From the NCBI GenBank assembly GCA_038501195.1, contig JBBPUQ010000011.1, forward strand, positions 1 through 64,000: a DNA stretch of 64,000 bases. Reading direction: 5' to 3'. The position numbers and the translations under genes were made by a program. Numbering within the stretch: the first letter of the stretch is position 1; every line of letters begins with the position of its first letter. Below, one piece after another: positions 28,101 through 42,519 of the stretch. Under the pieces are notes generated by a model. That model made no database searches. It was not told where the DNA came from and saw only the letters and a list, made by a program, of their open reading frames with translations. Source of the DNA: Nemania diffusa. Lineage: Eukaryota > Ascomycota > Sordariomycetes > Xylariales > Xylariaceae.

Positions 28101-28984
28101 GTTGCTTTAAAAAAAAAAGTTCAAAAATGTTTAATAGTAAATAAATATTATTATATAGCATTATTAATATAAACCAGAGTTTATAATTAATTTAAATTAA
28201 AAATATTTATATTAAAGTTTAATTAATTAGTTTTAATGTTAAAAAAAAAAATATTTTCAAATAAATTAATATATTTTTAACTAATACTATTTTTATTATT
28301 ATTTAATTAATTATTATTAAAAATATATTAAAAAAAGTTATTATTATTAATAAAGCTTAAATTATTAATATTTTTAAAGCAAAAGCTACTATTTATACTT
28401 TGAACTAATATATTTGTTTTATTAAGCAGTTTTTATAGTTTTAAATTTTATATAATTTTAAAAATAAAAATAATAGAACTAATAAAATAAAAAAAAGTTG
28501 TACTATTAAAAATAAAAAATAAAATTGTAATATTAACTTTATTTTACAAAAAATTAATTTAAAAATTAATAAACTATATTAATAACTTTATATTATTTAA
28601 TAATAAAAGTAAATAAAACTAGCTAGTAATAAATCTAGTTATATATTGATAGTATAGCTAAATAATAAAGTCGAAAAAAAACAAAGTTGATAATAAAAAA
28701 TAAAATAAAAATTGTTATAATATTAAAAGAAATTAAAATAAATAAAAAAATATATAAATTTAACTATTTAATTATAAAGCTTTATACTATTTTATAACTA
28801 ATTGTTGCTGTTACGTTTTATTTTTTTTATTATAGCTATATTTAATATTAAAAAAAAATATTATATTCGAAAAAAATAAACTATAATTATACTAAATAAT
28901 ATTAAAATATATTAAAATAAAACTAAAATAAGCTAAATATTTTTAAGTTTATAATATAATTATATAGTTATAATATATTTTTAA

Positions 28985-29265
28985 AAAATATTTAATTTAA
29001 TAATATAAAATATTTACATATAAAGTTTAATTATATAAATATATAAATAAAACAGCATTAAAAATAAAACTTTAGAAATAATATAAAACTTATTTTTTAT
29101 TAAATATATATAAAAAAAAAAAAAAAAAAAATATTTAATTTAATAATATAAAATGTTTATATATAAATTTTAATTATATAAATATATAAATAAAACAGTA
29201 TTAAAAATAAAACTTTAAAAATAATATAAAATTTATTTTTTATTAAATATATTAAAAAAAGTAAA
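28985..29265. repeat. Two copies of a ~142-bp direct repeat
   Basis: The stretch beginning ATATTTAATTTAATAATATA occurs near 28988 and again near 29130, each copy running to TTATTTTTTATTAAATATAT. It lies directly upstream of minisatellite array 2. Confidence 0.7.
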
Positions 29266-29570
29266 TAAAAAACAAAAATAGCAACATATTACTTAATGTT
29301 TTTATTAAATATATTAAAAAAAATAAATAAAAAGTAGAAATAACGATATATTATTTGATATTTTTATTAAATATATTAAAAGAAATAAATAAAAAGCAGA
29401 AATAACAATATATTATTTAATATTTTTATTGAATATATTAAAAAAAATAGATAAAAAGCAGAAATAGCGACATATTATTTGATATTTTTATTAAGTATAT
29501 TAAAAAAAGTAGATAAAAAGCAGAAATAGTAATATATTATCTAATGTTTTAATTAAGTGTTTTAATTTAT
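29210..29570. repeat. ~61-bp minisatellite, about five units (array 2)
   Basis: Units carry AAAAAGCAGAAATAGC and ATATTATTTGATATTTTTAT motifs. The array is related to those at 15085-15460 and 49185-49430 and shares their distinctive last unit (ATCTAATGTTTTAATTAA). It lies just left of the G/C-free core. Confidence 0.78.
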
Positions 29571-29641
29571 AGTATAAAAATTGAAAATTATTTCTTTAAG
29601 TCAAAATAATATTTTGTTATACACTTTAACTTATAAATAAG

Positions 29642-31655
29642 TAAAATTTATATATTTAATATATATAATAATAAATAATATTTAATTAAAATAAAAAATT
29701 TAATAATATTATAATAAATATAAATTTTAAATATTATAATAATATTATATTTATATTTTAAAATTTATATTAAATTATATTTAAATATTTTTTATAATAT
29801 AATAAAATTTTTATAATTTTATAATTTTAAAATTTTTAAATATTTTATATTTTTTATAATATAATATTTATTTTATTTATTATATAATTTATTTAATTTA
29901 TTATATTTAAAATTTTATTTATTATAATTTTATAATTATAAATTATAAATATTAATTAAATTAATTTTATATTTTTAATTTATAATTAATTAATAATTTT
30001 AAAAATATTTATTTAATTATTAAATTTAAATTTTTATATATTTTAAATTATAAATTATAAATATTAAATATATATAAAAATAAAAATTATTTAAAATTAT
30101 ATTTTTTAAATATATTTAATAATTAATATTTAATTTTTTTATATATAATTTTAATTTTAAATTATAAAATAATATAATAATTTTAATTATAAATTAAATT
30201 TAAATATAATATATAATTTAATATTTATAATAATTATAATTATATAATAAATTATAATATAAAATATTAATTATATAAATAAAATATTTTTTTAATTATT
30301 TAATATAAATTTAAATATTATAAATATAAAAAATTTAAAATTATTATAATAATTAAAAATATTTTTTAAATAAAATATTAATAAATAAAATTATATTATT
30401 ATTATATTTATAATAATAATTTTTTATATAAATATTTTTAAATTATAAAAATTTATTTTATTTTTATAAAAATAATATAAATTAAAATATAATTAATAAA
30501 GTAAATAATATTAATATTAAATATTTATAAAATTAATTAAAAATAATAATAAATTATATTAAATTTAAAATTAATATTATTAATTAAAATAATAATTAAT
30601 TTAATTTAATATTATATTATTATTATAATATATATATATATAAATTAAAAATATTTTATATTAATAATTTAAATTTATATAAATAAATTATTATTATAAA
30701 TAAAATAAATTAATTTTAAAAATAAATAATTATATTTTAAATAAAATTATATATATATATTTTAAATATTTTATATATTTTATATATTTTATATATTTTA
30801 TATATTTTATATATTTTATATATTATATATATTATATTTATTTTATATATTTTATATATTTTATATTTTATTATTATTTTATATTATTTATATATTTTTT
30901 ATTTTATATGTATATTATAAATTTTATATATTTATTTATATTATATATATTATATATATTATTTAAAATTTATTTTTTTAATTTTTTTAATATAAATATT
31001 ATTATTATAAATTTTATTTTAATTTTAAATTAAATAATATTTATAATATAAATATTAAATTAAATTTATTATATTAAATAATAAATATAAAATAAATTAT
31101 AAATATAAAAAAAATAAATATTTAATTTTTTAATATTTTATTAAAATATTATAAAATATATTAATTTATATTTGTTATTATTATAAATTTAAATAAAAAA
31201 AATTTATTTAAATATAAATATAAAATAAATTATAATAAATAATAAATATAAAATAAACTATAATAAATAATAAATATAAAAAAAATAATTATTAAATATT
31301 TTATTATTTTATTATAATATTAAAAAATATATTAATTTTAAAAAATCATTTATTTATTATAATAAATATTAAATATAAAATAAATTATAAATATAAAAAA
31401 AATTATTATTAAATTTTTTAATATTTTATTAAAATATTAAAAAAAATATTAATTTTTAAAAAATTTAACTTATTTTTTTTATTATTATAAATTTAAATAA
31501 AAAAACTTATTAAAATATAATATTAATATTTTATTTTAATATATTTATTATAATATATATATTTATATTTAAATTTATAATTATATTTTATTATTTTAAA
31601 ATTAAAATATATAAAATATATATATATATTTTTAAAATAAATATAATAAAAAAAA
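29642..31655. other. Nearly G/C-free core, 2.0 kb
   Basis: Counting by eye, bases 29642-30500 (859 bp) contain no G or C. The whole 2,014-bp interval has seven: G at 30501, 30910 and 31174, C at 31258, 31348, 31469 and 31506. The flanking AT-rich DNA regularly keeps isolated AGCT and TAGC motifs, so the change at 29641 is abrupt. The centre of symmetry of the flanking inverted repeat (about 30,330) falls inside. No reading frame of note. A role as centromere core or replication origin is only a hypothesis. Confidence 0.9.
30762..30862. repeat. TTTTATATAT-type microsatellite
   Basis: About eight tandem TTTTATATAT decamers plus degenerate flanks, inside the G/C-free core. Confidence 0.85.
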
Positions 31656-32560
31656 CTAAATAATTTATTTTATTATTATAATTATATTTTATTTATTTAT
31701 TAATTTATATATTTTTTATAAAATAAACTTTAGTTTTATTTTTATATTTTTTTTTTATAATTATTATTATAATTATTATATAATATTATGAATTTTATAT
31801 TTTTAATTATTATTTTATTATTAATACTATTACAAAAACAATATTACTAGTTTTATATTTTATATACTATTTTATTGTTAATACAATTATAAAAACAATG
31901 TTTTTATTAAATATTAAATATAGTTAAAAAAAGCAAAACAAAGCGCAAATATAAAAACAAAAAGTATTGCTACAAAAAGCTTTTTAGTTAAATAGCTAGT
32001 TTTGCTTTTTTTTTACTTTATTATTAATATAGCTTTTTAAATAACATTTTATTTAAAACAACTTATAACTTAATTTAATTAGTTTATTTTTTAATTTAAC
32101 TATTTTATTTTTTATTTTAATTAAATTTTTAATATAGTTATAGCATTAATATATAACTAAATCTTAAAACTATAAGTTTTTATTATTTTTAATAGCAATT
32201 TATAACAATTTAACTATTTAATTTATTAATTTTTAAATTAATATTTTGTTTTATTACTATATTATTTTTTTTTTTAATACTATTAATATAATTAAAACAT
32301 TAAAAAATAACTAATGTTTACTTTTTTAATTATATTATATACTAAATGCTGCTTTTAATAGCTTAAATTATATTGTTTTTTAATATAGTTTAAAAGTTTT
32401 AAACTTTTTTTATAATAATAACTAAAATAAAATAAGCTTTGTTACTTTTTTAGTAAATAATAACAAAGCTATAGTTAAAAATTTAAATAATGCTATATTT
32501 AATAAGCTAAATTTATTTAATTTTAAATTTAACTATTTAATAATTAATAAAATAATATTT
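31656..32560. other. AT-rich spacer, no gene
   Basis: From 31656 isolated G and C return, and motifs such as TAGCTTTT and AAAGCGC appear near 31930-32000. I see no reading frame, no RNA gene and no match to the left side of the symmetric structure. Confidence 0.6.
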
Positions 32561-35500
32561 AAACTTTAAGCTATTATTATTAATAGCTACTTTATTAAAA
32601 ATACCGATGTTTTAAAAAGCTTATTGTTTATTATTTAATTAGTAAAAAAAGCTTTTAATTTAGCTTTTTTATATAACTAGTTAAAATAACAGTTTTTTAT
32701 TTTTTTAAAACAAAAATATAACTTTATTTAATATTAATTAATAGTAATATACTAAAAAATATATAACTATAATATATTTTTTAGCTGATTTTATTTTTTG
32801 TTTTTTTTATTTATTAATTAAGCTGCTTGCTATTTTTAAAAGTTTTTTAAAAAATAAAATATTTAATTAAAAAACTTTTAAAAAACAGACTATTTAATTT
32901 AAAGCTTTTAAAAAACGAAATATTTAATTTAAAAGCTTTTAAAAAATAAAATATTTAATTTTTGCAAATATTTTATTTTTTAAGTTTTTTTTTTAATTTT
33001 TTTTAAATTTATTTGATATTTTAGTTATAAACTTTTTTTATATACTTTTACTAAATATATATTAAAAATAGTACTAACAGTTATATTAAATAGTAATAAA
33101 TATAAAAAAAGTAATATTTTATTTTAGTTAACTAAATATATTATTAATAATAATTTAGCTATATTTAATAATATTTTAACAAATAATAATTTAATAAATA
33201 AAACAATATTTTAAAAAAAGTTAATATATTAAAAAATATTGTTTTAATATTTATTATTAAATTATAACAAGCTTAAACTTTTGTTTTAATTCACTAAAGA
33301 TTTTTTTTTTATATTATAAATACAACTTTTAATTAAAAAAAGTTATAATATTAATAGTTATATTATTTAGCTTTAGTTTTTAAAAATATTTTTAAAATAT
33401 ATATTTTATTTATGTTATATTTTTTTTTTTATATTATACTGTTATAAAATTTATATTATATTTTTTAATTTGTTATATTTTATATAATATATAATATATA
33501 ACTTAGTATTTATAATATTAATAAATTTAACTATATATATTTATTTTTTTTAAATATACTGTTTATTTTTAAACAATATATTGCTTATTTATTTTTTAAT
33601 ATATAGTTTTTATTTGTTAATAATTATATATTATTAGCATTTAAATATTTTTATTTATATATTGTTATAAACTAACATTTTATATTGTTTGTTTAAATAT
33701 AAACAAAAGCTAATATACTATAAACTAAAGTTTAAGCTTATATATAAAAATATTAAATTTATTTGCAATATTATATACTATATAAATATATTATTAAATT
33801 TTAAAAACATTTAAAATAGTTATATAATAAATACAAGTTATATTATTTTGCTAGTTTAATTATTATTTTATAAAAATATAATACAAAAAATATTATTGCA
33901 AATAATATTTTAAAAAAAACAATTTATAACTTTTACTATAAATATTTATTAACTATTAATTTTAATTTATTAAATTTTAAAACAATTTAAATAAATTTTA
34001 AGTTTTATAATATACTATATATTATTAAACTTAAAAATTAAACTAATGTTTTAGTTTTATTATTTATATTATTTTATAAGTTAAAATATTTAATTTATAT
34101 AAAACAAATAATTAATTATATATTTAAAAAGTTTATAATATATTTATATTTATAAAACTTGTTTTAAAATATAAATTTATTAAATATAATAAAAAAATTT
34201 ATTAAAAAGCTTTTTTTACTATATTAATTAAAAGCTTATAATATTTATAAATAATATTTTTAAATATTAAATAAAAACTAGCTTTTGTTTAATATATTAT
34301 AGTTTAAACTATTTATATTAAATTTTAATTTTATATAAACTTTTTATTATTTTTAAACTAATATATTTATTTTTAAATAGTTTATAAATATAAAGTATAT
34401 TTTTTAAACTTTTTAAAATTACAAAAGCTAGCTATATATTTTATTATTTTTTATACTGTTGTAAATATTGTTATTTAATTATAGCTTTTGCTGCAAATGC
34501 TACATTTTATAATTATATTTTATAGCTATTAACTTTTAACAACTTATATTTATATAAATATATTAATTGTTTATTTTAATAAATTATATAAAATATAACT
34601 TTTGTTTTTTTGTTTTAATTAAAAATTTTAATACTTTAATACTAATATATATTATTTGCTTTATTAAACTTATTAAAAAGTTTATTATATTTGTTTTATT
34701 TAATACTAATTTGTTTATTAACTAATTTTTAACAAAATTATATATTAAATATTTATATATTAATTAATTATTTTTAAGTTTGTTTTAGTTTATTTATATT
34801 AGCAATATATTTTTTTAATATTTTTAAATATAAAAACAAAAGTTTAATATTTATTTTTTTAACAAGCAAAAATAACAATATTATAAACTTAAAATTAAAA
34901 ATATTATATATAAATATAATATAATATAGTTATTAAATAATATATTTTAATAATATATATTTTAGTTTAATAATATTGTTTTAAATAAAATATATTTATT
35001 GTTTTTAAAACTATTTTATAATAGTAAATAGTTATATTTATAAAATATTATATAAAATACTATTGAAATTAATGTTTTATTTAAAACTATATTATAAACA
35101 AATATAATATAAATATTAATATATGCAATATTATTTAAACAGTATAATAAAATATATAAGTTATATAATAAAATATATAAATTAATATTATAAGTTGTTA
35201 TTTATATATATAATTTTAACTTTTTTAAAGCTTATAAAAAGTTATTTAAACAATTAAACTTTTTTAATATTACTATTAAAACTATTTTATATAAAAACTT
35301 ATTAAATTTTAATAATAATTATTTTTATATTTTTATATTTTTTAATTTATATAAACTTTATATTAAAGTATTTTTAGTATTAAAAAAAAAAAAAATTATT
35401 GTTTTGTTTAAAAAAAGTAATATATTATTTAATAACAGTATATTATTATTATTTATTTTAATATAGCAGTAGTAGTTTAAAATAAATATAGCTAATAATA

Positions 35501-36480
35501 AATTTAATAAATATAAATACTACTTTTAGTTATTATATATATAGTTAATACTAAGCAGTTAAATTAAAATTATAGTTTAAAAAGCTAAAACTTTTGTTTA
35601 TTAATATATTAAAATTTAAACTGTTTAAAATGTTATATTTAACTATTAAAACTTTTATTATATATTATAAAATAATTAAACTAATTATTATAAAATTTAT
35701 ATTAAAACTTATATTTTTATTACATTTAATTTTAAATATATAAAGTTTTTATATTTATAATTGTTAAAATATAGTAATAATTAATAATTTAACTTTTTTA
35801 ATATTTTTTACTATTACTTTAACTTTTTAACTTGTTATATAAAAAATTATTTAAATTATAATATATTAACTTTTTTAAACTAAGTATTTTTATTTATAGT
35901 AACTATTTATTTATTATTAACTAAAAACTAGTTTAAGCTATAAATATTTAATATATATTTTATAATATATTAATATTATATTGTTTAGTAAATAATACTG
36001 CATAAATTTAAAAAGTACGTTAATTTTACTATTTTACTAAAATATTTAATAGTAAAAAATTGCAACAGCAACTTTTATATATATTTTAAACAGCTTTTTA
36101 TATTTTTAATAATTTGTTTTATTTTATATAAAAACTAATTATATTATTACTTTAGTATATATTTTTATACTATAAAACTACTGTTTTTATTTATTAATAT
36201 ATTTATATAATTTAACTTATTAAATATAATTATAAATTAATTAATATATATTATAAATATAAGTAATAAATATAGCTTTAATATAATTATAAATTTTATA
36301 AAAAAACAAAAAAGGCTTTTTTTAAAACTTATTAAATAAAAAAAACATGTTAAACAATATAATATAAAAAATAAAAATAATATTAGTTTTATATTAACTA
36401 TTAATAATATTAACTATATTAATAATAGCAACTATATTAATAATATTAATAATATTAGTAATTATTTACTTTTAAAATAA
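32560..36480. repeat. Right arm of large inverted repeat
   Basis: Counterpart in reverse orientation of 24180-28100; the aligned pairs are listed for the left arm. Inner pairing fades near 32600 and outer pairing near 36480. A short tandem run of TTTAAAAAACGAAATATTTA-like segments (32855-32990) belongs to the short-palindrome family. Confidence 0.75.
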
Positions 36481-36653
36481 ATAAACTTTTTTAAAACTTA
36501 TAATAAAAAAAAAATTAAATATAAGTTTATTTTTATTTATAATATAGTTTTAATTTAATATAATAATTATATTATTTAAATTTTAAAAAAAGCTACAAAA
36601 TATAACTAATTTTTAAAAACTAATTTTTTTGTATTAATTAGTTAAATAAATTT

Positions 36654-36800
36654 TTAAAAAACAAAATATATAATTAATTTAAATATTTTATTTTTTAAGC
36701 TAGTTTTAAATAATTAACTTTTTTATTTTATTTAACTATATAAATTTTTATATAATAAAATATATAATTAATTTTATATATTTTATTTTTTAAGCTAATT
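36654..36800. repeat. Pair of short AT palindromes
   Basis: Two hairpin-forming segments with the AAAAAACAAAATATATAATT / AAATATTTTATTTTTTAAGC arrangement, about 90 bp apart, just outside the right arm. Confidence 0.6.
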
Positions 36801-37149
36801 TTTAAATAAACATTTAAATTTATAATATTTAACTGTTTTAATTTTTATTATTATTTAATTTAGTTATAAAAATTTAAATTTAATTAATTTTATAAACTAC
36901 AATTTTTTTTTTTTTTGTTTAATATTTTTGTAAAAACTGTTTTAAAAATACTATTTTTAAAAAAGTGCTTTTTTTTAGCACTTTTTTTTAAAATTAAAGC
37001 TTTTGTTAAAACAAGTAAAACATTAATTAAAAACGCTTGTTTTTAAATTTTTAATAAAACAGCTAAAACATTAGTTAAAAACACTTGTTTTATTTAAAAG
37101 CTTTTTTTTAAAAAACTTGTTAATATTATATAATTTACAATATATTTAT

Positions 37150-37465
37150 TTATTTTTATTTATTATATACTACTTTTAATAATTTAATTATATATTACTA
37201 ATAATATAAAATTTTTATTTATTTTTATTAATTATATATTGCTAATATAACAAAATTTTTATTTATATTTATAAGTTTTATATTTAGTTTAATAATTTAA
37301 CTATTTTTTACTAATATTATAGAATTTTTATTAATATTTATTAAATTTATATTTTGTTTAATAATTTAATTATTTTTTGTTAATACTGCAAAATTTTTAT
37401 TAATATTTATTAAATTTACATTTAATTTAATAATTTAGCTATATTTTTTTAATAGTACAAGATTT
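37150..37465. repeat. Irregular AT minisatellite, 45-70 bp period
   Basis: The motif AAATTTTTATT recurs near 37208, 37252, 37323, 37390 and 37461, separated by TTTAATAATTTAACTATTTT-like segments. No coding potential. Confidence 0.6.
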
Positions 37466-38535
37466 TTTTTAATATTTTTTTTAACATTTTTTTTATTATT
37501 TGTTAAATTGTTTATATTATATATTTAAACTTTTAACTATAGTTTATTATTTATTAAATTTTTATTTAAATTAATAATTTAGCTTTTAATTTTTTTTGTA
37601 ATAATTGCTATTTTTATATTTGAAGTTTTTTTGTTTTAAAAATGCTTTATTTTAAACTTTATATTAATTTTTATTATATTTGTTTTAGTTTTAGTTTATT
37701 AATTATTTTTTAAATATTTAGCTAAATATAATTTTATTATTAGTTTATATTTAAACTATTAAAAAAAATAACAACAATTTAACAAAATTTAGTTAATTTG
37801 TTAGCTGTTTAAACATTTGTTAATTATATAATTTTATATTAAAAACATTAAGCTTTTTATAATTAATATATATTATAAACAATAATAAATTAATATTTAA
37901 TATTTAGTTAAAATTTTTTTATTTAATAGATTTATTATTTAATACTATATTAATATATAAAAAATAATTTAATATAAAATTAATATTAACAATTATATAA
38001 TAATAGTAATTATTTAAAAAAATATTTTATATAAACTAAAAATATAAATTTATTGTTATATTTAAAGCGTTTTTTATTTTAGTAATAAACTTTAAATAAA
38101 TAAAAAAAATATTATAGCTTTATAATATATTTTTATAATATAACTAAATTATATAACTACAATTAATATTGTTTAAAATATTAATAATAATAAAAAAATT
38201 TTAATAGATTTTAAAATTTAAAGTTTTATTATTAAAATTAAATATAATATAAAATAATAGATTTAAAAAATTTAAAAAACTAAAAAAAATGTTATAGCAA
38301 TATAAAGTTTTTTTTTATAACAGAAATTAATTAAAATAAATAATATTTATAATAATAATTTTAGTAATAATATAAAATTAATTAAAATTTAATATATATA
38401 TATCGATGTTTTTTTAATAAATATTAAAATAAATATTATAAATAAATAAATTAGCTATATTAAAATATAAGCTATATATTTTATAAATAAAAGTTAATAT
38501 ATTATAAATAAAAAAAAAAGCAGAAAAAAAAAAAA

Positions 38536-38690
38536 CTAAAAAATGAAATATTTATAGCTAGTAAATATTTTGTTTTTTAAAAATTAAAAAAAAAAATATT
38601 TATAATTTATAAATATTTTACTTTTTAAAAGCTAGAAAATAAAATATTTACAATTTGCAAATATTTCGTTTTTTAAAAACTAAAGCTATA
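38536..38690. repeat. Three adjacent AT palindromes
   Basis: Three hairpins in a row with AAAATGAAATATTTAT / AAATATTTTGTTTTT-type stems and a TAGCTAG-like, TAATTTA-like or CAATTTG-like centre. Loops differ while stems stay alike. Confidence 0.65.
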
Positions 38691-40116
38691 TATAAAATAT
38701 TATTTATTATTAAACAAAAAAAAAAAATATTATTACAATATAATATATAACTTTTTTTTTTAATTTGTTATTAATAAATAAAATATATAAAAGTTTATTT
38801 AATATAATAAATTAATTAAATAAAAAATATAAATAGTTATAACAAAAAATTAATAGTTAAATATATTTATTAATATAAAAAATATTAAAAAAAAATAAAA
38901 CATTAATATTGTTATATTTTTAATATAGTTTTTTAGTTGTTATAGGTTTAATAAATAAACTTTTAAATTTAACAATTTTATTGTTAAATTTTAATAGTTT
39001 TAATAGTTTAAACAGTTTAATATTTATATTTATAACAAATATAATTTATATTATAATATAATTATAAAAAAACAATATTTTATTATTTATATTATTTGCT
39101 ATATTAAAATATTTTTATAAAATATTATTTAACTATTATAAATATTTATATAAATTAATTTTATTAAACTTAAAATTTAAACAATATATAATAAAAAATA
39201 TAACTTATATTTTTTTAAAATAATATATTATATTTATAAAATTTAATATTTAAGTTTTATTTATAATAATATTATTTATTTTTAGTTTAAAATTTTTTTT
39301 TAAATTAATATTAATTTAATTTATAAATATTAGTTTAAAATTAACAACTTTTTTATTTATTAAATTTAATATTTATTAAGTAATATTATTTAATAATAAT
39401 ATTATAATTAAATTTAAAATATATAATATAAAATTTATTGTTTTTATAAACTTTTAATAAAAATTAAAGTTTTTTTTATACTTTTTATATATTAATTTAT
39501 AGTTTTTAATAGTTATATTAAAAAACTTAAATATATTTATAATTATTTATATTTATAATAAAACTAAATTTTATATATTTTAAATTTTTTGATATATTTT
39601 TATATTTAATAAAGTTAATTTATATTTTAGCTTTATATTAATAACTTTTTAAAACAAAAAATTTATTTTAAAAAAAATATATTTTATATTAATAATTTAA
39701 AAATAAATAAATATTAAATAAATATATAATATTTAGTTTTAGTTTTTTATTAAATATTTAAAAATTTAAATTAATTTATAAAATAATATTTTATAAACTA
39801 TTTTATTAAATTATTGAAAATTTGTTTTTATAAATATATAAAATACTATAATTAATATTATTATATATTAAAAAATTAAATTTTTAATATTAACAAAAAC
39901 AATATTTATTTTTAATTTTTAAATAAATATATTATTTTTAATATTTATAAAAAATATAATAATTATAAAAACTGTTTTAATTTAAAAAATATAAATAAAT
40001 TATTTTTTAGTTTTAATAAATTTTATTAAAACTTTGTTATAAAAAAATTTATATATTAATTTTAAAAAATTAGCAATTATTAATATATTAATAAAATATT
40101 TAATTATAAATAAAGC

Positions 40117-40163
40117 TTTAAAAAATAAAATATTTGTTAGTTTTAATATTTTATTTTTTAAAA
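40117..40163. repeat. Short AT palindrome
   Basis: Stem AAAAAATAAAATATT / AATATTTTATTTTTTA around TGTTAGTTTT. It is another member of the dispersed palindrome family. Confidence 0.6.
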
Positions 40164-40689
40164 ATATTATATTTATTTTTTAACTTAAATTATTTACTAT
40201 TTATATAAAAATAATATTTATAATATTTTATAATAACAAAATATATATATATTGCTTTAATATTTAAATTGCTTTTTTAATTAATTAAAAAATAAAAAAT
40301 ACTAAAAATATAAACAGTTTTTTTTATAAAATTTATTTTATTGTTATTGTTTTTATTAATATAATTTAATAGTATTTTATAAATAATTACTTTTTTAAAT
40401 TTATAAAATTAATTAAAAATATTAAAACTTTTTTTTTTAATAATATTATAAAAGTTTTATTTGTTATAATTATTTTGTTTATTTAAATAATATTATATTT
40501 TTTAAATAATAAAATTTTAGTATTTTTTATTATATTTTTTTTTAAAAGTTTTTTTATTTATAACAAACAATATATTAATAAATATATAAAAAACTTATAT
40601 AACTAAAGCAAAAAAGTAAAACTTAAAAATAAAATATTTAAAAAAAAAGCGTTAAAACAAAAAAAGCTAAAATAAATAGTAAAAAATAT

Positions 40690-40920
40690 AGCTTTTGAAA
40701 AAAAGTTATAAAAAAAATAAAAAAAATAATTATATAAAAGTTATAAAAAAAATAAAAAAAATAATTATATAAAAATTATAAAAAAAATAAAAAAAACAGC
40801 TATAAAAAAGTTATAAAAAAAATAAAAAAAATAGTTGTAAAAAAGTTATAAAAAAAATAAAAAAAGTAGTTATAAAAAAATAATAAAAAAAATAAAAAAA
40901 AAAATTGTAAAAAAAGCTAA
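40690..40920. repeat. ~38-bp A-rich minisatellite
   Basis: About six units of GTTATAAAAAAAATAAAAAA followed by a short variable end (ATAATTATATAAAA, ACAGCTATAAAAAA, ATAGTTGTAAAAAA and so on). Purine-rich on this strand, with no stable frame. Confidence 0.75.
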
Positions 40921-42519
40921 AAAAATAATATATATATTTTATTTTTTAAATAAATAATAAAAAATATATTTATATATATAAAAAAAAATATAAACTATAA
41001 TATATTTAAAATATAATTTATATTAATTTAATATTTTAAAAATTAGTTATAATTTTTAAAATATTATATTTTAATATAACTTTATTAAAATATTAATATT
41101 ATTAGCTATTATTAATAAATTTGTTATAATTTTATTTATATTTTTTGTTTTAGCTTTTTTTATTACAAACTTTTTTATAATGTTTTTTTTTTATTTATAA
41201 AATATTTTAGTAAAAAATATAATAAAGTTTATTATAAAAATGTTTTTTTATATAAAAAATATGTTTTTTTTTTTTTGTATTGTTTTAATTTTAAGCTTAA
41301 ATATATTAACAAATTAATTAATTAAAATTATAAAAAAACAAAACTATTAATTTATTGTTTATAATAGTTATATTTTATATATTAATAATTAATTTTAAAC
41401 TTAATATTAAATTAAAATATTTTTTTAAAATATTTTAGTAAAATTTTTAGTTTTATAAAAAATATATTTGTTTTAAATATTATTTTATTGTTATTTTTAT
41501 TTTTTTTATTTAATACTTTAAATAAAAATATAAATATAACAATAGTTTTATTTGTTTTTTTTTTTAATTGTTTTTTTTTTATTTTGCTAATTTTATTAAT
41601 TTTAGCTATTTTAATATTTATTAAAAATATTATATTAAAAACTAATATAAATAAAGCTATATTTAAAAAATTGTTATTAATTATAAAAATTTAATAGTTT
41701 TAAATATTATTTGTTTTATAATTTGTTATTTTATTTTTAAATAATAAACTTAATAGTTTTTTAAAAATTATATTTGCTATTTATTAAAATATAATATATA
41801 ATTAAAAAATTAATATTTATAACTAAATTAAATATTTATATATAAAATATAATTTAAAAAAAAATCTATTTTAAGTTTAATTAATTTATAATATATTATA
41901 TAATTTAAAATATTAAATTGTTATAATAATAAATGCACTAAAAAAATAAACAAACTTTTAAGTAATAATATTTACTGCTTTAAAGCTATATAAAAGTATT
42001 AATATAAAAAAAACTAGTAATAAATATAAATTAATATAAATAATATAAATATAAAATAAAATCTAAAGTTGTAATTTTAATAATAAAATATTATATAATA
42101 CTATAAATAATAAATTAATAAAAATAAAATAAAAAAAAAATAAAACAAATATAAGTTTTATTTATATATTAATTTTAATAATTTTATTTTATATAAATTT
42201 AAAATTAAATATTTATTTAAAAATAAAATTAACATTGTTTTTTTAATAAAAAATATTTTAAATATATTAATTTAAAAAAAAATTAAAAAAAAAGTTAAAA
42301 TAAATATTAAAATAATTAGTTTAAAAAATTACTAAAATAAATATTAACTAAATAAAAAAACTATAATATTTAATAAATATATATTTTTTTATAATATAGT
42401 TATATATAATATTTAAAATATTTAAAATATTTTAAATAATTAATTTAAAAAAAAATTTAAAAAAAATATTATAACAAAAGGTTTACTTTTAAAAAATATA
42501 CTATATAAAATATAACAAC
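40921..42519. other. AT-rich DNA without a supportable gene
   Basis: A 68-codon frame at 41488-41694 is made of Phe/Leu/Ile/Lys/Asn codons only, as any AT-rich DNA would give, and has no counterpart elsewhere in the window. I treat it as noise. Nothing else stands out. Confidence 0.6.

Noticed and set aside
41488..41694. 68-codon open frame in AT-rich DNA
   Set aside because: Only Phe/Leu/Ile/Lys/Asn-type codons, no counterpart in the duplicated segments, no motif; expected by chance at this composition.
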